A DNA stretch of 64,000 nt. Origin: Bacteroidia bacterium. GTDB lineage: Bacteria; Bacteroidota; Bacteroidia; NS11-12g; UBA955. The DNA is taken from positions 124,001 through 188,000 of the forward strand of contig JALOAG010000003.1 in NCBI GenBank assembly GCA_023228875.1. Reading direction: 5' to 3'. Shown piece by piece: positions 17,771 through 26,284 of this stretch. Under the pieces are notes generated by a model. It had not been told where the DNA came from and did not search any database. It saw nothing but the letters and a program-made list of their open reading frames with translations. Positions within the stretch are counted from its first letter, which is position 1. Every line of letters begins with the position of its first letter. The translations under genes were made by a program, and so were the position numbers.

Positions 17771-18484
17771 ATGGAAGATATCATTCACAATTTAAAAATC
17801 GTGCATGAACGCATTGAAAAGACATGTAGAAGAGTAGGTAGAAATCCTGAAGAGGTGAGGTTGCTTTTAGCCACCAAAACTGTTCAACCGGATAGAATTA
17901 AGATTGCAATTGAAGCCGGAGAGCGACTGATTGGAGAAAATAAGGTGCAAGAGTTAAAAGATAAAGATGCAGCACTTGCTCCACTCAATATTGAACGACA
18001 TTTTATCGGACATCTACAAACAAATAAAATCAAAGACGTAGTCAAGTATGCAAGTTGTGTTCAGTCTTTGGACAGGGTAGAAGTTGCAGAACAACTTGAC
18101 AGACGCATGCAGATGTTAGGCAGAAGTATGGATGTGTTTATTCAAATTAATACTTCTAATGAGGAGAGTAAATTTGGTATTGCACCAAAAGAAGCGGTGG
18201 CATTTATAAAGCAAGTTAAGCAATTTCAAGCATTGAAAATTAAAGGGCTTATGACTATCGGACTTTTGGATGCTGATACAGAAATCATGAGACCTTGTCT
18301 AAAATTGTTGCGTCAAACAAGAGATATTGTGCTCAATGAAGGCATAGAAGGAGTTGACTCCTTGTTATTGTCTATGGGTATGTCCCATGATATCGAAATT
18401 GCAATTGAGGAAGGAAGTAATATTGTTCGTGTAGGTTCTGCTGTCTTTGGGAATAGAATTCCCGGTAAAGAAGTGTGGCATTAA
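17771..18484 (+). CDS. YggS-family pyridoxal phosphate homeostasis protein
   Basis: A 237-residue PLP-binding protein of the YggS/PLPBP family, which binds PLP without known catalysis and affects vitamin B6 balance. The PLP lysine is in LLLATKTVQPDRI (family form V-S-K-x-x; here ATKT), followed by GENKVQEL and HFIGHLQTNKIK. Then come VFIQINTSNEESKFGI, KGLMTIG, and the phosphate site SMGMSHDIEIAIEEGSNIVRVGSAVFG. Length is typical. pdxH, which makes PLP, lies 10 kb away in the same window but not in an operon with it. Confidence 0.92.
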   Translation: MEDIIHNLKIVHERIEKTCRRVGRNPEEVRLLLATKTVQPDRIKIAIEAGERLIGENKVQELKDKDAALAPLNIERHFIGHLQTNKIKDVVKYASCVQSLDRVEVAEQLDRRMQMLGRSMDVFIQINTSNEESKFGIAPKEAVAFIKQVKQFQALKIKGLMTIGLLDADTEIMRPCLKLLRQTRDIVLNEGIEGVDSLLLSMGMSHDIEIAIEEGSNIVRVGSAVFGNRIPGKEVWH

Positions 18485-18503
18485 AGTCTAAAGTTCGGAT
18501 AGA

Positions 18504-19688
18504 TTACCCGTGATTTGCCAAAACATCCATAGCAATAAAAGCCATCAATCCGGCACCGGTTTTAATAGCTTCTTCGTCAATGTTAAATTGCGGATTGTGG
18601 ACGTTGTTTGTTATTCCCTTGCTCTCGTTGCGGATTCCTAATCTGTAAAAGCATGCAGGCACTTGGTGAGAATACCATGCAAAGTCTTCGGCAGCCATCC
18701 ATATTCCTAATTCTTCTACTCTGCTTTCATCCAAATATTTGAGTGCAGAAGATTTGCATTGTCTTGTCAACTCAGGATTATTTTTCAAAAAGGGATATCC
18801 GTGTTCTATTTTCAAATCAAATTTAGCGCCCCTTGCTTCCGTTATATTTTTGACAAATGTATGAATCAATTCATGTGCCTTTGCTCTCCATTCTTCGTCC
18901 AGAGTTCTGAAAGTGCCTTCAATGTAAACTTCGTCCGGGATAACGTTGGTTGCGCCATTCGCTTGAACTTTTCCAAAAGACAATACACAAGGAATATGAG
19001 GAGGGCAAAATCTGCTCACAAGTTGTTGTAACTCTACAATCAGTGTTGCAGCAATGGTTACGGGGTCTATGCCTAAATGCGGCATTGCGCCATGTCCCCC
19101 TTTGCCTTTGATAGTTAAATATATCTCATCTGTACTTGCCATATACAACCCTTCTCTAAATCCTACGCTCCCAACATTAATCAAAGGCATAACATGTTGC
19201 CCCACAATCATATCTACCTTAGGATTGTTGAGTACCCCTTCCTTGATTAATAGGCTGGCTCCTCCGGGTAATTTTTCTTCTCCTGGCTGAAAAATCAATT
19301 TGATTTTTCCTTTGATATTTTCTTTGTTTTGATTGAGTATATAAGCTGCTCCCAACAAACATGTTGTGTGCACATCATGCCCACAGGCGTGCATAACACC
19401 GTCATTTTGAGACTTGTAAGATACATCATTTTTTTCAACAATTGGCAGTGCATCCAAGTCAGCTCTCAGCGCTATGGTCTTTCCCGGTTGAGTGCCTTCA
19501 ATCATCCCAATTACTCCGGTAGTAGCCATGCGTTGGTTAGGAATTCCCCATTCGTTTAGAAAAGATTCAACGTACGAAGCCGTTGTGTGTTCTTCAAAAG
19601 AAAGTTCAGGATTTGAATGAATGTATCTTCTAATGTTTACCAAACGTTCAAACAATGATTCAGATAAGTTTTTGATATGGTCTATCAT
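18504..19688 (-). CDS. M20-family amidohydrolase (N-acyl-amino-acid/hippurate hydrolase type)
   Basis: A 394-residue metallopeptidase-like amidohydrolase. Metal-binding and catalytic motifs are MHACGHDVHTTCLLGA, FQPGEEKLPGGASLLI and GQHVMP, with a terminal MAAEDFAWYSHQVPACFYRLG. The dimerisation domain is in the middle (GKGGHGAMPHLGIDPV). The Cys and His positions mark the M20D amidohydrolase branch (IAA-amino acid hydrolase, N-acetyl-diaminopimelate deacetylase, hippurate hydrolase), but the substrate cannot be decided. No signal peptide, so cytoplasmic. It converges with the YggS-type gene. Confidence 0.88.
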   Translation of the reverse strand: MIDHIKNLSESLFERLVNIRRYIHSNPELSFEEHTTASYVESFLNEWGIPNQRMATTGVIGMIEGTQPGKTIALRADLDALPIVEKNDVSYKSQNDGVMHACGHDVHTTCLLGAAYILNQNKENIKGKIKLIFQPGEEKLPGGASLLIKEGVLNNPKVDMIVGQHVMPLINVGSVGFREGLYMASTDEIYLTIKGKGGHGAMPHLGIDPVTIAATLIVELQQLVSRFCPPHIPCVLSFGKVQANGATNVIPDEVYIEGTFRTLDEEWRAKAHELIHTFVKNITEARGAKFDLKIEHGYPFLKNNPELTRQCKSSALKYLDESRVEELGIWMAAEDFAWYSHQVPACFYRLGIRNESKGITNNVHNPQFNIDEEAIKTGAGLMAFIAMDVLANHG

Positions 19689-19757
19689 AAATAAAGCGCA
19701 ATAATTAGCTTTTTTTGTTTGCTACAAAATAACGACTTTTGCCAATCCAATTACACA

Positions 19758-20342
19758 ATGAAATTGTCAAAGTATATCATCGCTTTTTTGCTCTTAGGTA
19801 CTGTTATTTTTATAGGTTGTGATGATGGTAAAGAAGTCGAATTTTACCTTATTCAGCGCACAAAAGATTATTTTAATTTTACTGATAACACCCGTTGGGT
19901 ATATGATGTTGTTTCAGATTCTTCTCATCCGGTTGAGACATATACACTCCAAAACAAAATACGAAACATTAGAGCGGAAGGCAACTCAGAGATTATGGCG
20001 TATGATTTAGTAAGAGATGCTCAATACAAAATCAATGTGCGTTGTGAAGTGGGTCCAACTGAGTTTGCAGATAGAATTTCATTCTTGGTTGAAGAAGGCG
20101 CAAGCAAAACTGTTTCTGCATTTGTATGGGCACAAACCCATAGGTTCTATGCTGAAAATAATGATGAGATAAATAATATTGGAGCCGATACGCTTAATGG
20201 GAAAGCGTATCAAGATGTATGGCAGCTAAAAACAAAACGTAATGGAGATTTTAAAGAAATAAAATTTGCCAAAGGTTATGGGTTAATTTACATTGACTTT
20301 AAAGACGGACGCAAACTTTGTTTGAAAGAACTTAATAAGTAA
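19758..20342 (+). CDS. Lipoprotein of unknown function
   Basis: A 194-residue lipoprotein: signal peptide MKLSKYIIAFLLLGTVIFIGC with Cys21 as the acylated residue. The mature part contains RWVYDVVSDSSHPVETYTL and WQLKTKRNGDFKEIKFAKGYGLIYI, a beta-rich pattern seen in many Bacteroidota lipoproteins. I do not recognise a named family. The box GACTTTTG at 19734-19741, one base off TAnnTTTG, lies 16 nt before the ATG. I rejected the longer frame from 19719 because it adds residues before the signal peptide. A terminator follows. Confidence 0.7.
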   Translation: MKLSKYIIAFLLLGTVIFIGCDDGKEVEFYLIQRTKDYFNFTDNTRWVYDVVSDSSHPVETYTLQNKIRNIRAEGNSEIMAYDLVRDAQYKINVRCEVGPTEFADRISFLVEEGASKTVSAFVWAQTHRFYAENNDEINNIGADTLNGKAYQDVWQLKTKRNGDFKEIKFAKGYGLIYIDFKDGRKLCLKELNK

Positions 20343-20361
20343 CCCAAAATTTTACTTAAAC

Positions 20362-20396
20362 AAAAGCCCCAATCGGAATGAAGATCGGGGCTTTTT
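20362..20396. terminator. Bidirectional intrinsic terminator between the lipoprotein gene and recQ
   Basis: Arms AAAAGCCCCAATC (20362-20374) and GATCGGGGCTTTT (20383-20395) pair with one mismatch that becomes a G-U pair in the minus-strand RNA. Loop is 8 nt. T runs follow on both strands. It lies between convergent genes and can serve both. Confidence 0.85.
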
Positions 20397-20423
20397 ATTT
20401 TTAAGGTGTTGTTATTGATGATA

Positions 20424-22628
20424 TTACATAGCCATATCAGAAATAAACTGCAATCTGCAGAGTCTGAGTTCTTCAATTGAAAAATCACCGTCAAATGCTT
20501 TGAGTGCTATTTCGATATTGTCTTCTTCTTGTTTTCTGAAAAAGTCAAACACCTCATCCAAGTATTCTTCATCCATGAGTTCGGAGAGGTAATACATTAA
20601 ATCAAGTTTGGTTCCAGAGGCAACCATTTGTTCAAGTTCATCAATGAAATCACTAATGCTAACTCCTAAAGATCTCGCAATATCTTCAATGTCAACTTTC
20701 TTGTCAATATTTTGGATGATTGCAATTTTCTTTCTTGATTTCTCACCGGAAGTTTTTACAACAAAATCGTCTGGTCTGTCAATGTCATTTTCCTCTACAT
20801 ATTTTGCAATAAGTCGGATAAATTCCTCTCCATATTTTTCGGCTTTATTTCTGCCTACACCATGAACCTTTTCTAAGTCATCAATAGAGATTGGATATTT
20901 CATTGCCATATCTTCCAATGATGGATCCTGAAAGATGACATAAGGTGGCAGGTTGTTTTTCTTTGCTACCGTTTTCCTTAGGTCTTTAAGCATATTGAAA
21001 AGCACAGTGTCAGTTGAGCCTTCTACTGTTGCAGTTTCAAATGCTTCCTCATCCACACTTTCATATTCTATATCCACTGCCATGAGGAGAGAATAGGGGT
21101 TTTTAATAAACTCTCTGCCTTTGTCAGCCAGACTATAGAGTCCATATTTCTCAATATTCTTGTAGAGGAAGTTGTTGAGATAAGCTAATCTGGCTATACT
21201 TTTCCAAAATAAGTTGTCTTTTTCTTTACCAAAACCAAAGTCTTTCTCTTTATGATGTCCGTAATCTTTGATTGAGTCTGTTTTTTTGCCAATGGCAAAA
21301 TTTACTAAATGATGGACGTTGTACTCACCTTTAAGCGTGGTATTCATCACTTGTAAAAAATCCACCATTTCATCCCTAACATCTTGTTTAGACTTAGGGT
21401 GGCGACAATTGTCGCACATTTCATTACAGTTTATTTCGTCAAATTCTTCTCCGAAATAATGTAATAAGAACTTGCGTCTGCATTGGCTTGATTCTGCATA
21501 AGCAGAAGTTTCATCAATTAAGAGCGTTCCAATTTCTTGCTCTGCAACAGGCTTGTCTTTAAGAAACTTTTCAAGTTTTTCTATATCGCTTGGATTGTAA
21601 TACATGATACAATCACTTGAGATCCCGTCTCTACCGGAGCGGCCTGTCTCTTGATAATATCCTTCTAAGCTTTTGGGTACATCATAGTGCATCACAAAAC
21701 GCACGTCCGGTTTGTCAATACCCATACCAAATGCAATCGTTGCCACAATCACATCTGCGTCTTCCATCAAAAATGCATCTTGGTTTTTTACTCTAGTTTT
21801 TGCATCCAATCCTGCATGATAGGGAAGCGCTTTTATTCCGTTAATGGCTAACATTTCAGCTATTTCTTCCACCTTTTTTCGGCTCAGGCAATATATAATT
21901 CCAGATTGCCCGTGGTGAGATTTAATATAGCTGACCATGTTCTTATATACTTTGTCTTTACTCTTCTTGGGACGTATGTCGTAAAATAAGTTTTCACGAT
22001 TAAATGAAGATTTAAAGACTTGGGCATCTAACATATCAAGGTTTTTTTGGATATCATTTTGAACCTTGGGTGTTGCTGTCGCTGTGAGAGCTATAATAGG
22101 AACCGAAGAGTCAAGCTGGTGAACCATGGCTTTGATTCTTCTATATTCAGGTCTGAAATCATGTCCCCATTCAGAAATACAATGGGCTTCGTCAACCGCT
22201 ACAAATGATACCTTGATTGTTCTGAGAAATTCTAAGGTTTCCTCTTTCTTCAAAGTTTCAGGAGCAACATACAATAACTTGGTGTTGCCTGAGGTAATAT
22301 CTGATTTTACTGTGGTAATATCGGTTTTAGATAAAGAGGAGTTGAGGAAGTGGGCAATTTTATCGGTGCTGGAAAAGCCTCTGATAGAATCCACTTGGTT
22401 TTTCATCAAGGCAATGAGCGGAGATATAATTATGGCGGTACCGTCTTGCATCAATGCAGGCAGTTGATAACACAAACTCTTGCCTGCGCCTGTTGGCATG
22501 ATTACAAAACAGTCGTTTCCATCTAATAAACATTGAATGACTTTTTCTTGTTCACCCTTAAAAGAATTGAAACCGAAGAACTGTTTCAGTGCTTCTTTGG
22601 GAGTCATTGTTTTATTTAATGTATTCAT
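20424..22628 (-). CDS. recQ: ATP-dependent DNA helicase RecQ
   Basis: A 734-residue 3'-to-5' DNA helicase. Motif I is MPTGAGKSLCYQLP and motif II is VDEAHCISEWGHDFRPEY. Motif VI is YYQETGRSGRDG and the zinc site is CRRKFLLHYFGE...CNEMCDNCRHP. A winged-helix region and an HRDC domain follow (DDLEKVHGVGRNKAEKYGEEFI). About 100 extra residues at the C terminus (from KSRKKIAIIQNIDKK) form another helical tail. Start taken as ATG 22628 (MNTLNKTMTPKEALKQFFGF); an upstream GTG at 22673 would add 15 unlikely residues, and ATG 22607 is also possible. Confidence 0.93.
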   Translation of the reverse strand: MNTLNKTMTPKEALKQFFGFNSFKGEQEKVIQCLLDGNDCFVIMPTGAGKSLCYQLPALMQDGTAIIISPLIALMKNQVDSIRGFSSTDKIAHFLNSSLSKTDITTVKSDITSGNTKLLYVAPETLKKEETLEFLRTIKVSFVAVDEAHCISEWGHDFRPEYRRIKAMVHQLDSSVPIIALTATATPKVQNDIQKNLDMLDAQVFKSSFNRENLFYDIRPKKSKDKVYKNMVSYIKSHHGQSGIIYCLSRKKVEEIAEMLAINGIKALPYHAGLDAKTRVKNQDAFLMEDADVIVATIAFGMGIDKPDVRFVMHYDVPKSLEGYYQETGRSGRDGISSDCIMYYNPSDIEKLEKFLKDKPVAEQEIGTLLIDETSAYAESSQCRRKFLLHYFGEEFDEINCNEMCDNCRHPKSKQDVRDEMVDFLQVMNTTLKGEYNVHHLVNFAIGKKTDSIKDYGHHKEKDFGFGKEKDNLFWKSIARLAYLNNFLYKNIEKYGLYSLADKGREFIKNPYSLLMAVDIEYESVDEEAFETATVEGSTDTVLFNMLKDLRKTVAKKNNLPPYVIFQDPSLEDMAMKYPISIDDLEKVHGVGRNKAEKYGEEFIRLIAKYVEENDIDRPDDFVVKTSGEKSRKKIAIIQNIDKKVDIEDIARSLGVSISDFIDELEQMVASGTKLDLMYYLSELMDEEYLDEVFDFFRKQEEDNIEIALKAFDGDFSIEELRLCRLQFISDMAM

Positions 22629-22735
22629 ATTCAGTGATATACTCGAAAATTCGGGCTTTTTATTTGGGTGCACTAAATTAACACAAAAAAGTATTCAGAA
22701 AAGATATTTATCTTTCATTTTAATTTGCAAAGGTT

Positions 22736-23704
22736 TTGATAACAGAAAAAGAAATAATTACATTAGGAAAAGGTGCTCTTAGAGCGGAGATTGAAGGATT
22801 GAAGCACTTGGAAAATTCATTTCCGGATGATTTTGCACCACTTGTTCAATCAATCTTGCAGGTGAAAGGGCGTATTATTTTAACAGGCATTGGAAAAAGT
22901 GCAATCATTGCAGAAAAAATAACTGCCACTCTTAATTCCACAGGTACACCATCGATTTTTATGCATGCAGCAGAAGCAATACATGGAGATTTGGGGATGG
23001 TTCAGCAAGATGATTTAATCATAGCGTTGTCGCATAGTGGCAATACACCGGAAATTAAATATCTGGCAGGGCTTATTGTCAAAATGGGTAATCCGCTTGC
23101 TTGTATATGTGGAAATAAAGAATCGGCACTTGCAAAACTCTCTCAATGGGTGATAGCATATCATATTGAGCGAGAAGCATGTCCTTTGAATTTGGCACCT
23201 ACCACAAGTACTACTTTGCAATTGGCATTGGGAGATGCATTGGCGATAGCGCTGTTGAGTAGCAGGAATTTTACTGCAACCGATTTTTCTAAATTTCACC
23301 CGGGAGGCAATTTGGGCAAAAAAATTTATTTGACATGCGGAGAAATTGCTTCTCAAAATGAAAAACCCGAAGTGCAATCTACAGATTCAATACAGCAAGT
23401 GATTGTTGAAATTTCACGCAAAAGATTAGGCGCAACGGCTGTTTTTGAACAAGATAAATTAGTGGGAATAATTACTGACGGAGATATTAGAAGAATGCTT
23501 GAAAAAAGTGTTAGTTTGCAGCATCTTGCCGCAAAGGACATTATGAGTAAAAATCCAAAAGTGTTTTCATCAAAAAGTCTTGCAGCCGAAGCGCTGGAGC
23601 TTTTAAAGCAGTTTAAAATTTCACAGTTGATCGTAGCCGATGAAGATGGAAAATATGTAGGCATGATTCATATTCACGATTTATATAAAGAAGGATTAGT
23701 TTAG
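22736..23704 (+). CDS. kdsD: KpsF/GutQ-type arabinose-5-phosphate isomerase
   Basis: A 322-residue sugar-phosphate isomerase that converts ribulose 5-phosphate to arabinose 5-phosphate for Kdo synthesis. An N-terminal SIS domain (GRIILTGIGKSAIIAEKI, FMHAAEAIHGDLGMV, ALSHSGNTPEI, LAPTTSTTLQLALGDALA) precedes a pair of CBS domains. The CBS domains contain KRLGATAVFEQDKLVGIITDGDIRR and ISQLIVADEDGKYVGMIHIHDL. The start is TTG 22736; no in-frame ATG exists near the expected N terminus. The stop overlaps the start region of the mannose-1-phosphate guanylyltransferase gene, so both are in one operon serving surface-sugar synthesis. Confidence 0.88.
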   Translation: MITEKEIITLGKGALRAEIEGLKHLENSFPDDFAPLVQSILQVKGRIILTGIGKSAIIAEKITATLNSTGTPSIFMHAAEAIHGDLGMVQQDDLIIALSHSGNTPEIKYLAGLIVKMGNPLACICGNKESALAKLSQWVIAYHIEREACPLNLAPTTSTTLQLALGDALAIALLSSRNFTATDFSKFHPGGNLGKKIYLTCGEIASQNEKPEVQSTDSIQQVIVEISRKRLGATAVFEQDKLVGIITDGDIRRMLEKSVSLQHLAAKDIMSKNPKVFSSKSLAAEALELLKQFKISQLIVADEDGKYVGMIHIHDLYKEGLV

Positions 23705-23706
23705 TG

Positions 23707-24801
23707 ATGAAGAAATTCAATCAGAATCATTATGCCATAATTATGGCTGGAGGTATTGGCAGCCGTTTCTGGCCCTGGAGTAAGAAGGCATATCCAAAGC
23801 AGTTTTTAGATATATTGGGTACAGGTCAAACCCTGTTACAACTCACTTATAGCAGGTTTCTCAATATAGTTCCGCAGGATAATATTTACATCATTTCAAA
23901 TGAAATTTACACTCCGCTTATTCAAGAACAGCTCCCCAATATAGCAGTTGACAATATCATAAAAGAGCCGCAAGCCATGAACACCGCCCCTTGTGTGGCT
24001 TATGCTTCTTCGAAAATTCACAATTTAAATAAAAATGCAGTTTGTGTATTTGCTCCCAGTGATCATTTGATTTTAAAAGAAACAGTTTTTGTTGATACCG
24101 TCTTAAAGGGGCTTGAATTTGCAAGTAAAGAAAATTCTTTAGTTACGATTGGGATTACTCCTAACAGACCTGATACAGGGTACGGTTATATTCAATTCCT
24201 GACGCAAGGCTCAGACAATCTTGCACATAAAGTAAAAACCTTTACCGAGAAACCGGATCTTGAGTTAGCGCAGACGTTTGTTGACAGCGGAGAATTTTTA
24301 TGGAACGCAGGTATTTTTATTTGGTCAACCAAGGCTATCATTGATGCTTTTGAGACACTGCAACCGGATGTGTTCATGCTATTTAAAGATGGTAGTAAGG
24401 TTTATAATACACCTGCTGAGGAAGCATACATTCGTAAAATTTATCCTCAAACAAAAAGTATTTCAATTGATTATGCCATCATGGAGAAGGCAGGCAATGT
24501 GTGTGTTATTCCGGCTGACTTGGGCTGGAGCGACTTGGGAACATGGAAATCCTTGTTTGAAGTTCGTGAAAAAACACTTGAGAATAATGTGATTCATGGG
24601 GATAAAATTTTAGCCTTAGACACAACGGGCTCTTTAGTGCTCAATCAAGAAAAAGAAAAAATAGTGGTTGTGAATGGATTGAAGGAAATGATGGTAATCA
24701 ATACCCCGGATGCATTGATGATTTGTGAGCTTAACCGCGAACAAGAGGTGAAACACATTGTGAACGAGATTAAAAATAAGTACAAAGACAAATTTTCTTA
24801 A
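23707..24801 (+). CDS. manC: Mannose-1-phosphate guanylyltransferase
   Basis: A 364-residue nucleotidyltransferase that makes GDP-mannose from mannose 1-phosphate and GTP. The pyrophosphorylase signature is IMAGGIGSRFWPWSKKAYPK, followed by KEPQAMNTAPCVAYA, FAPSDHLI, NRPDTGYGYIQF and FTEKPDLELA. WNAGIFIW, SIDYAIMEKA and LGWSDLGTW complete it. It lacks the C-terminal isomerase domain of bifunctional enzymes. It begins 2 nt after the KpsF-type stop. GDP-mannose would feed lipopolysaccharide or glycoprotein synthesis; the phosphoglucose/phosphomannose isomerase at 60130 could supply mannose 6-phosphate. Confidence 0.93.
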   Translation: MKKFNQNHYAIIMAGGIGSRFWPWSKKAYPKQFLDILGTGQTLLQLTYSRFLNIVPQDNIYIISNEIYTPLIQEQLPNIAVDNIIKEPQAMNTAPCVAYASSKIHNLNKNAVCVFAPSDHLILKETVFVDTVLKGLEFASKENSLVTIGITPNRPDTGYGYIQFLTQGSDNLAHKVKTFTEKPDLELAQTFVDSGEFLWNAGIFIWSTKAIIDAFETLQPDVFMLFKDGSKVYNTPAEEAYIRKIYPQTKSISIDYAIMEKAGNVCVIPADLGWSDLGTWKSLFEVREKTLENNVIHGDKILALDTTGSLVLNQEKEKIVVVNGLKEMMVINTPDALMICELNREQEVKHIVNEIKNKYKDKFS

Positions 24802-24854
24802 TCCAATGCCTGTCTTGTTGCATAAACAATGAGTGAATTAGAAATGTAATTACT

Positions 24855-24862
24855 TACTTTTG
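24855..24862 (+). promoter_or_regulatory. -7 promoter box TACTTTTG for the TolC-family gene
   Basis: TACTTTTG ends 5 nt before the ATG at 24868, predicting a leaderless mRNA. Confidence 0.6.
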
Positions 24863-24867
24863 CTTAT

Positions 24868-26283
24868 ATGAAAAAAGGCTTTATAGCTATTGCGTTTCTC
24901 TTACTCACTTTTTATTGTGCTAAAGCTCAGACTATTCTCACACTAAAAGATTGTATTGCACTTGCCTATAAATACAATCCACAAATACGCTCTGCTGAGT
25001 TACAAGCTCAAATTGCAAAAATTGATTGGAATAGCGCAAAATATTCTATGCTTCCTTCACTGTCAATGGGTGTGAATCATGGTTATAACTTTGGCCGTTC
25101 GATTGATCGATTTAGTAACCAATTTGTTACAAACCGTATTCTGACTGATTACTTTTCTATGAATGCAGATTGGGTGGTTTTTAATGGATTTCAAAAACAA
25201 AACAGTCTGAGAGCATCTCGTTTTAATTATCAAGCAGGAATGAAAGAGTTGGAAGCATATAAGAACCAAGTTGCATTGAATGTCGCTTCTGCTTATTTGT
25301 CTCTTTTGTTGTCAAAAGAACTTGTTAAGAGTATGGAGAGTCAAGTGAATGCTAGCAGAGAGCAGTTGGAACGAACTAAAAAGTTAGTGCTTTCCGGAGC
25401 AGCTGATAGGAGTGCTGAATTGGGATTGGAGGCTCAACTGGCAAATGAGAATTTATCCTTAGTAGAGGCTCTAAACCAAAAGGAAATGGCGCGTGTCAAT
25501 TTACTTAACTTAATTCTGCTTCCACCTGCTGATAATTGGGATATAGAGGAGCCATCTGTTAATCAAACGGATTCCCCTGTTTTTGAATTAGATGCAGTCT
25601 ATCAAAATGCGTTGAAAAATGTACCTGATATTCAGAGTAGTTTATTGAAAGTACAGAGTGCTGAAATGTCTGAAAAGGTAAATAGGGGAATGCAACTGCC
25701 TATGGTGTCCATCTATGCGAATATGAGTACGGTCTTTTCTCAAAATGCCCTTCAAATTACCAACATGACACCAATAGGTACACAAACAATCGGTTATGTT
25801 GATGGTACCAATCAACCGGTGTTACAGCCAACTTATAGAACTGAAACGAAGGTTGTGCCCTTTAATGAACAGCTAAATAATAACTTCGGAAGGACAGTGG
25901 GAGTGAGTTTTAGCTGGAATATTTTTAATGGAATGTATGTTCAGCACAATATTCAGAAAAGTAAACTGAATAGGGATATACAACAACAGAATTTACAGCA
26001 AACGCAAAATACGCTCAAAGCCAATATTGCCAAGTCAATTGCAGATTATAATGCCTCTATTGCAAAGAAAATTGCTGCTCAAAAGTCATTAGATGCTGCT
26101 CAATTGCAAATGGATTTTGCCGTCAAACGTTTTGAAAACGGATTAATGAATTTCTTTGATTATACAAATGCTAAAAATCAATTGCTGAAAGCAGAGATAG
26201 CTGTGTTGCAAGCCAAATATGAATGGTTGTTTAACCGAATGGTAGTGGAATTTTATAATGGTAATACAATTGAAATTAGGTAG
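24868..26283 (+). CDS. TolC-family outer-membrane efflux/secretion channel
   Basis: A 471-residue TolC-family protein. A signal peptide (MKKGFIAIAFLLLTFYCAKAQ) is followed by LKDCIALAYKYNPQIRSAELQAQI, the start of the first repeat. Long amphipathic helices follow (GAADRSAELGLEAQLANENLS; KIAAQKSLDAAQLQMDFAVKRFE), with the second-repeat LMNFFDYTNAKNQLLKAE. Trimers form an outer-membrane and periplasmic tunnel for efflux or type I secretion. No inner-membrane pump or adaptor gene is adjacent, so the partner is unknown. It converges with the S41 protease, with a single base between stops. Confidence 0.9.
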   Translation: MKKGFIAIAFLLLTFYCAKAQTILTLKDCIALAYKYNPQIRSAELQAQIAKIDWNSAKYSMLPSLSMGVNHGYNFGRSIDRFSNQFVTNRILTDYFSMNADWVVFNGFQKQNSLRASRFNYQAGMKELEAYKNQVALNVASAYLSLLLSKELVKSMESQVNASREQLERTKKLVLSGAADRSAELGLEAQLANENLSLVEALNQKEMARVNLLNLILLPPADNWDIEEPSVNQTDSPVFELDAVYQNALKNVPDIQSSLLKVQSAEMSEKVNRGMQLPMVSIYANMSTVFSQNALQITNMTPIGTQTIGYVDGTNQPVLQPTYRTETKVVPFNEQLNNNFGRTVGVSFSWNIFNGMYVQHNIQKSKLNRDIQQQNLQQTQNTLKANIAKSIADYNASIAKKIAAQKSLDAAQLQMDFAVKRFENGLMNFFDYTNAKNQLLKAEIAVLQAKYEWLFNRMVVEFYNGNTIEIR

Positions 26284-26284
26284 C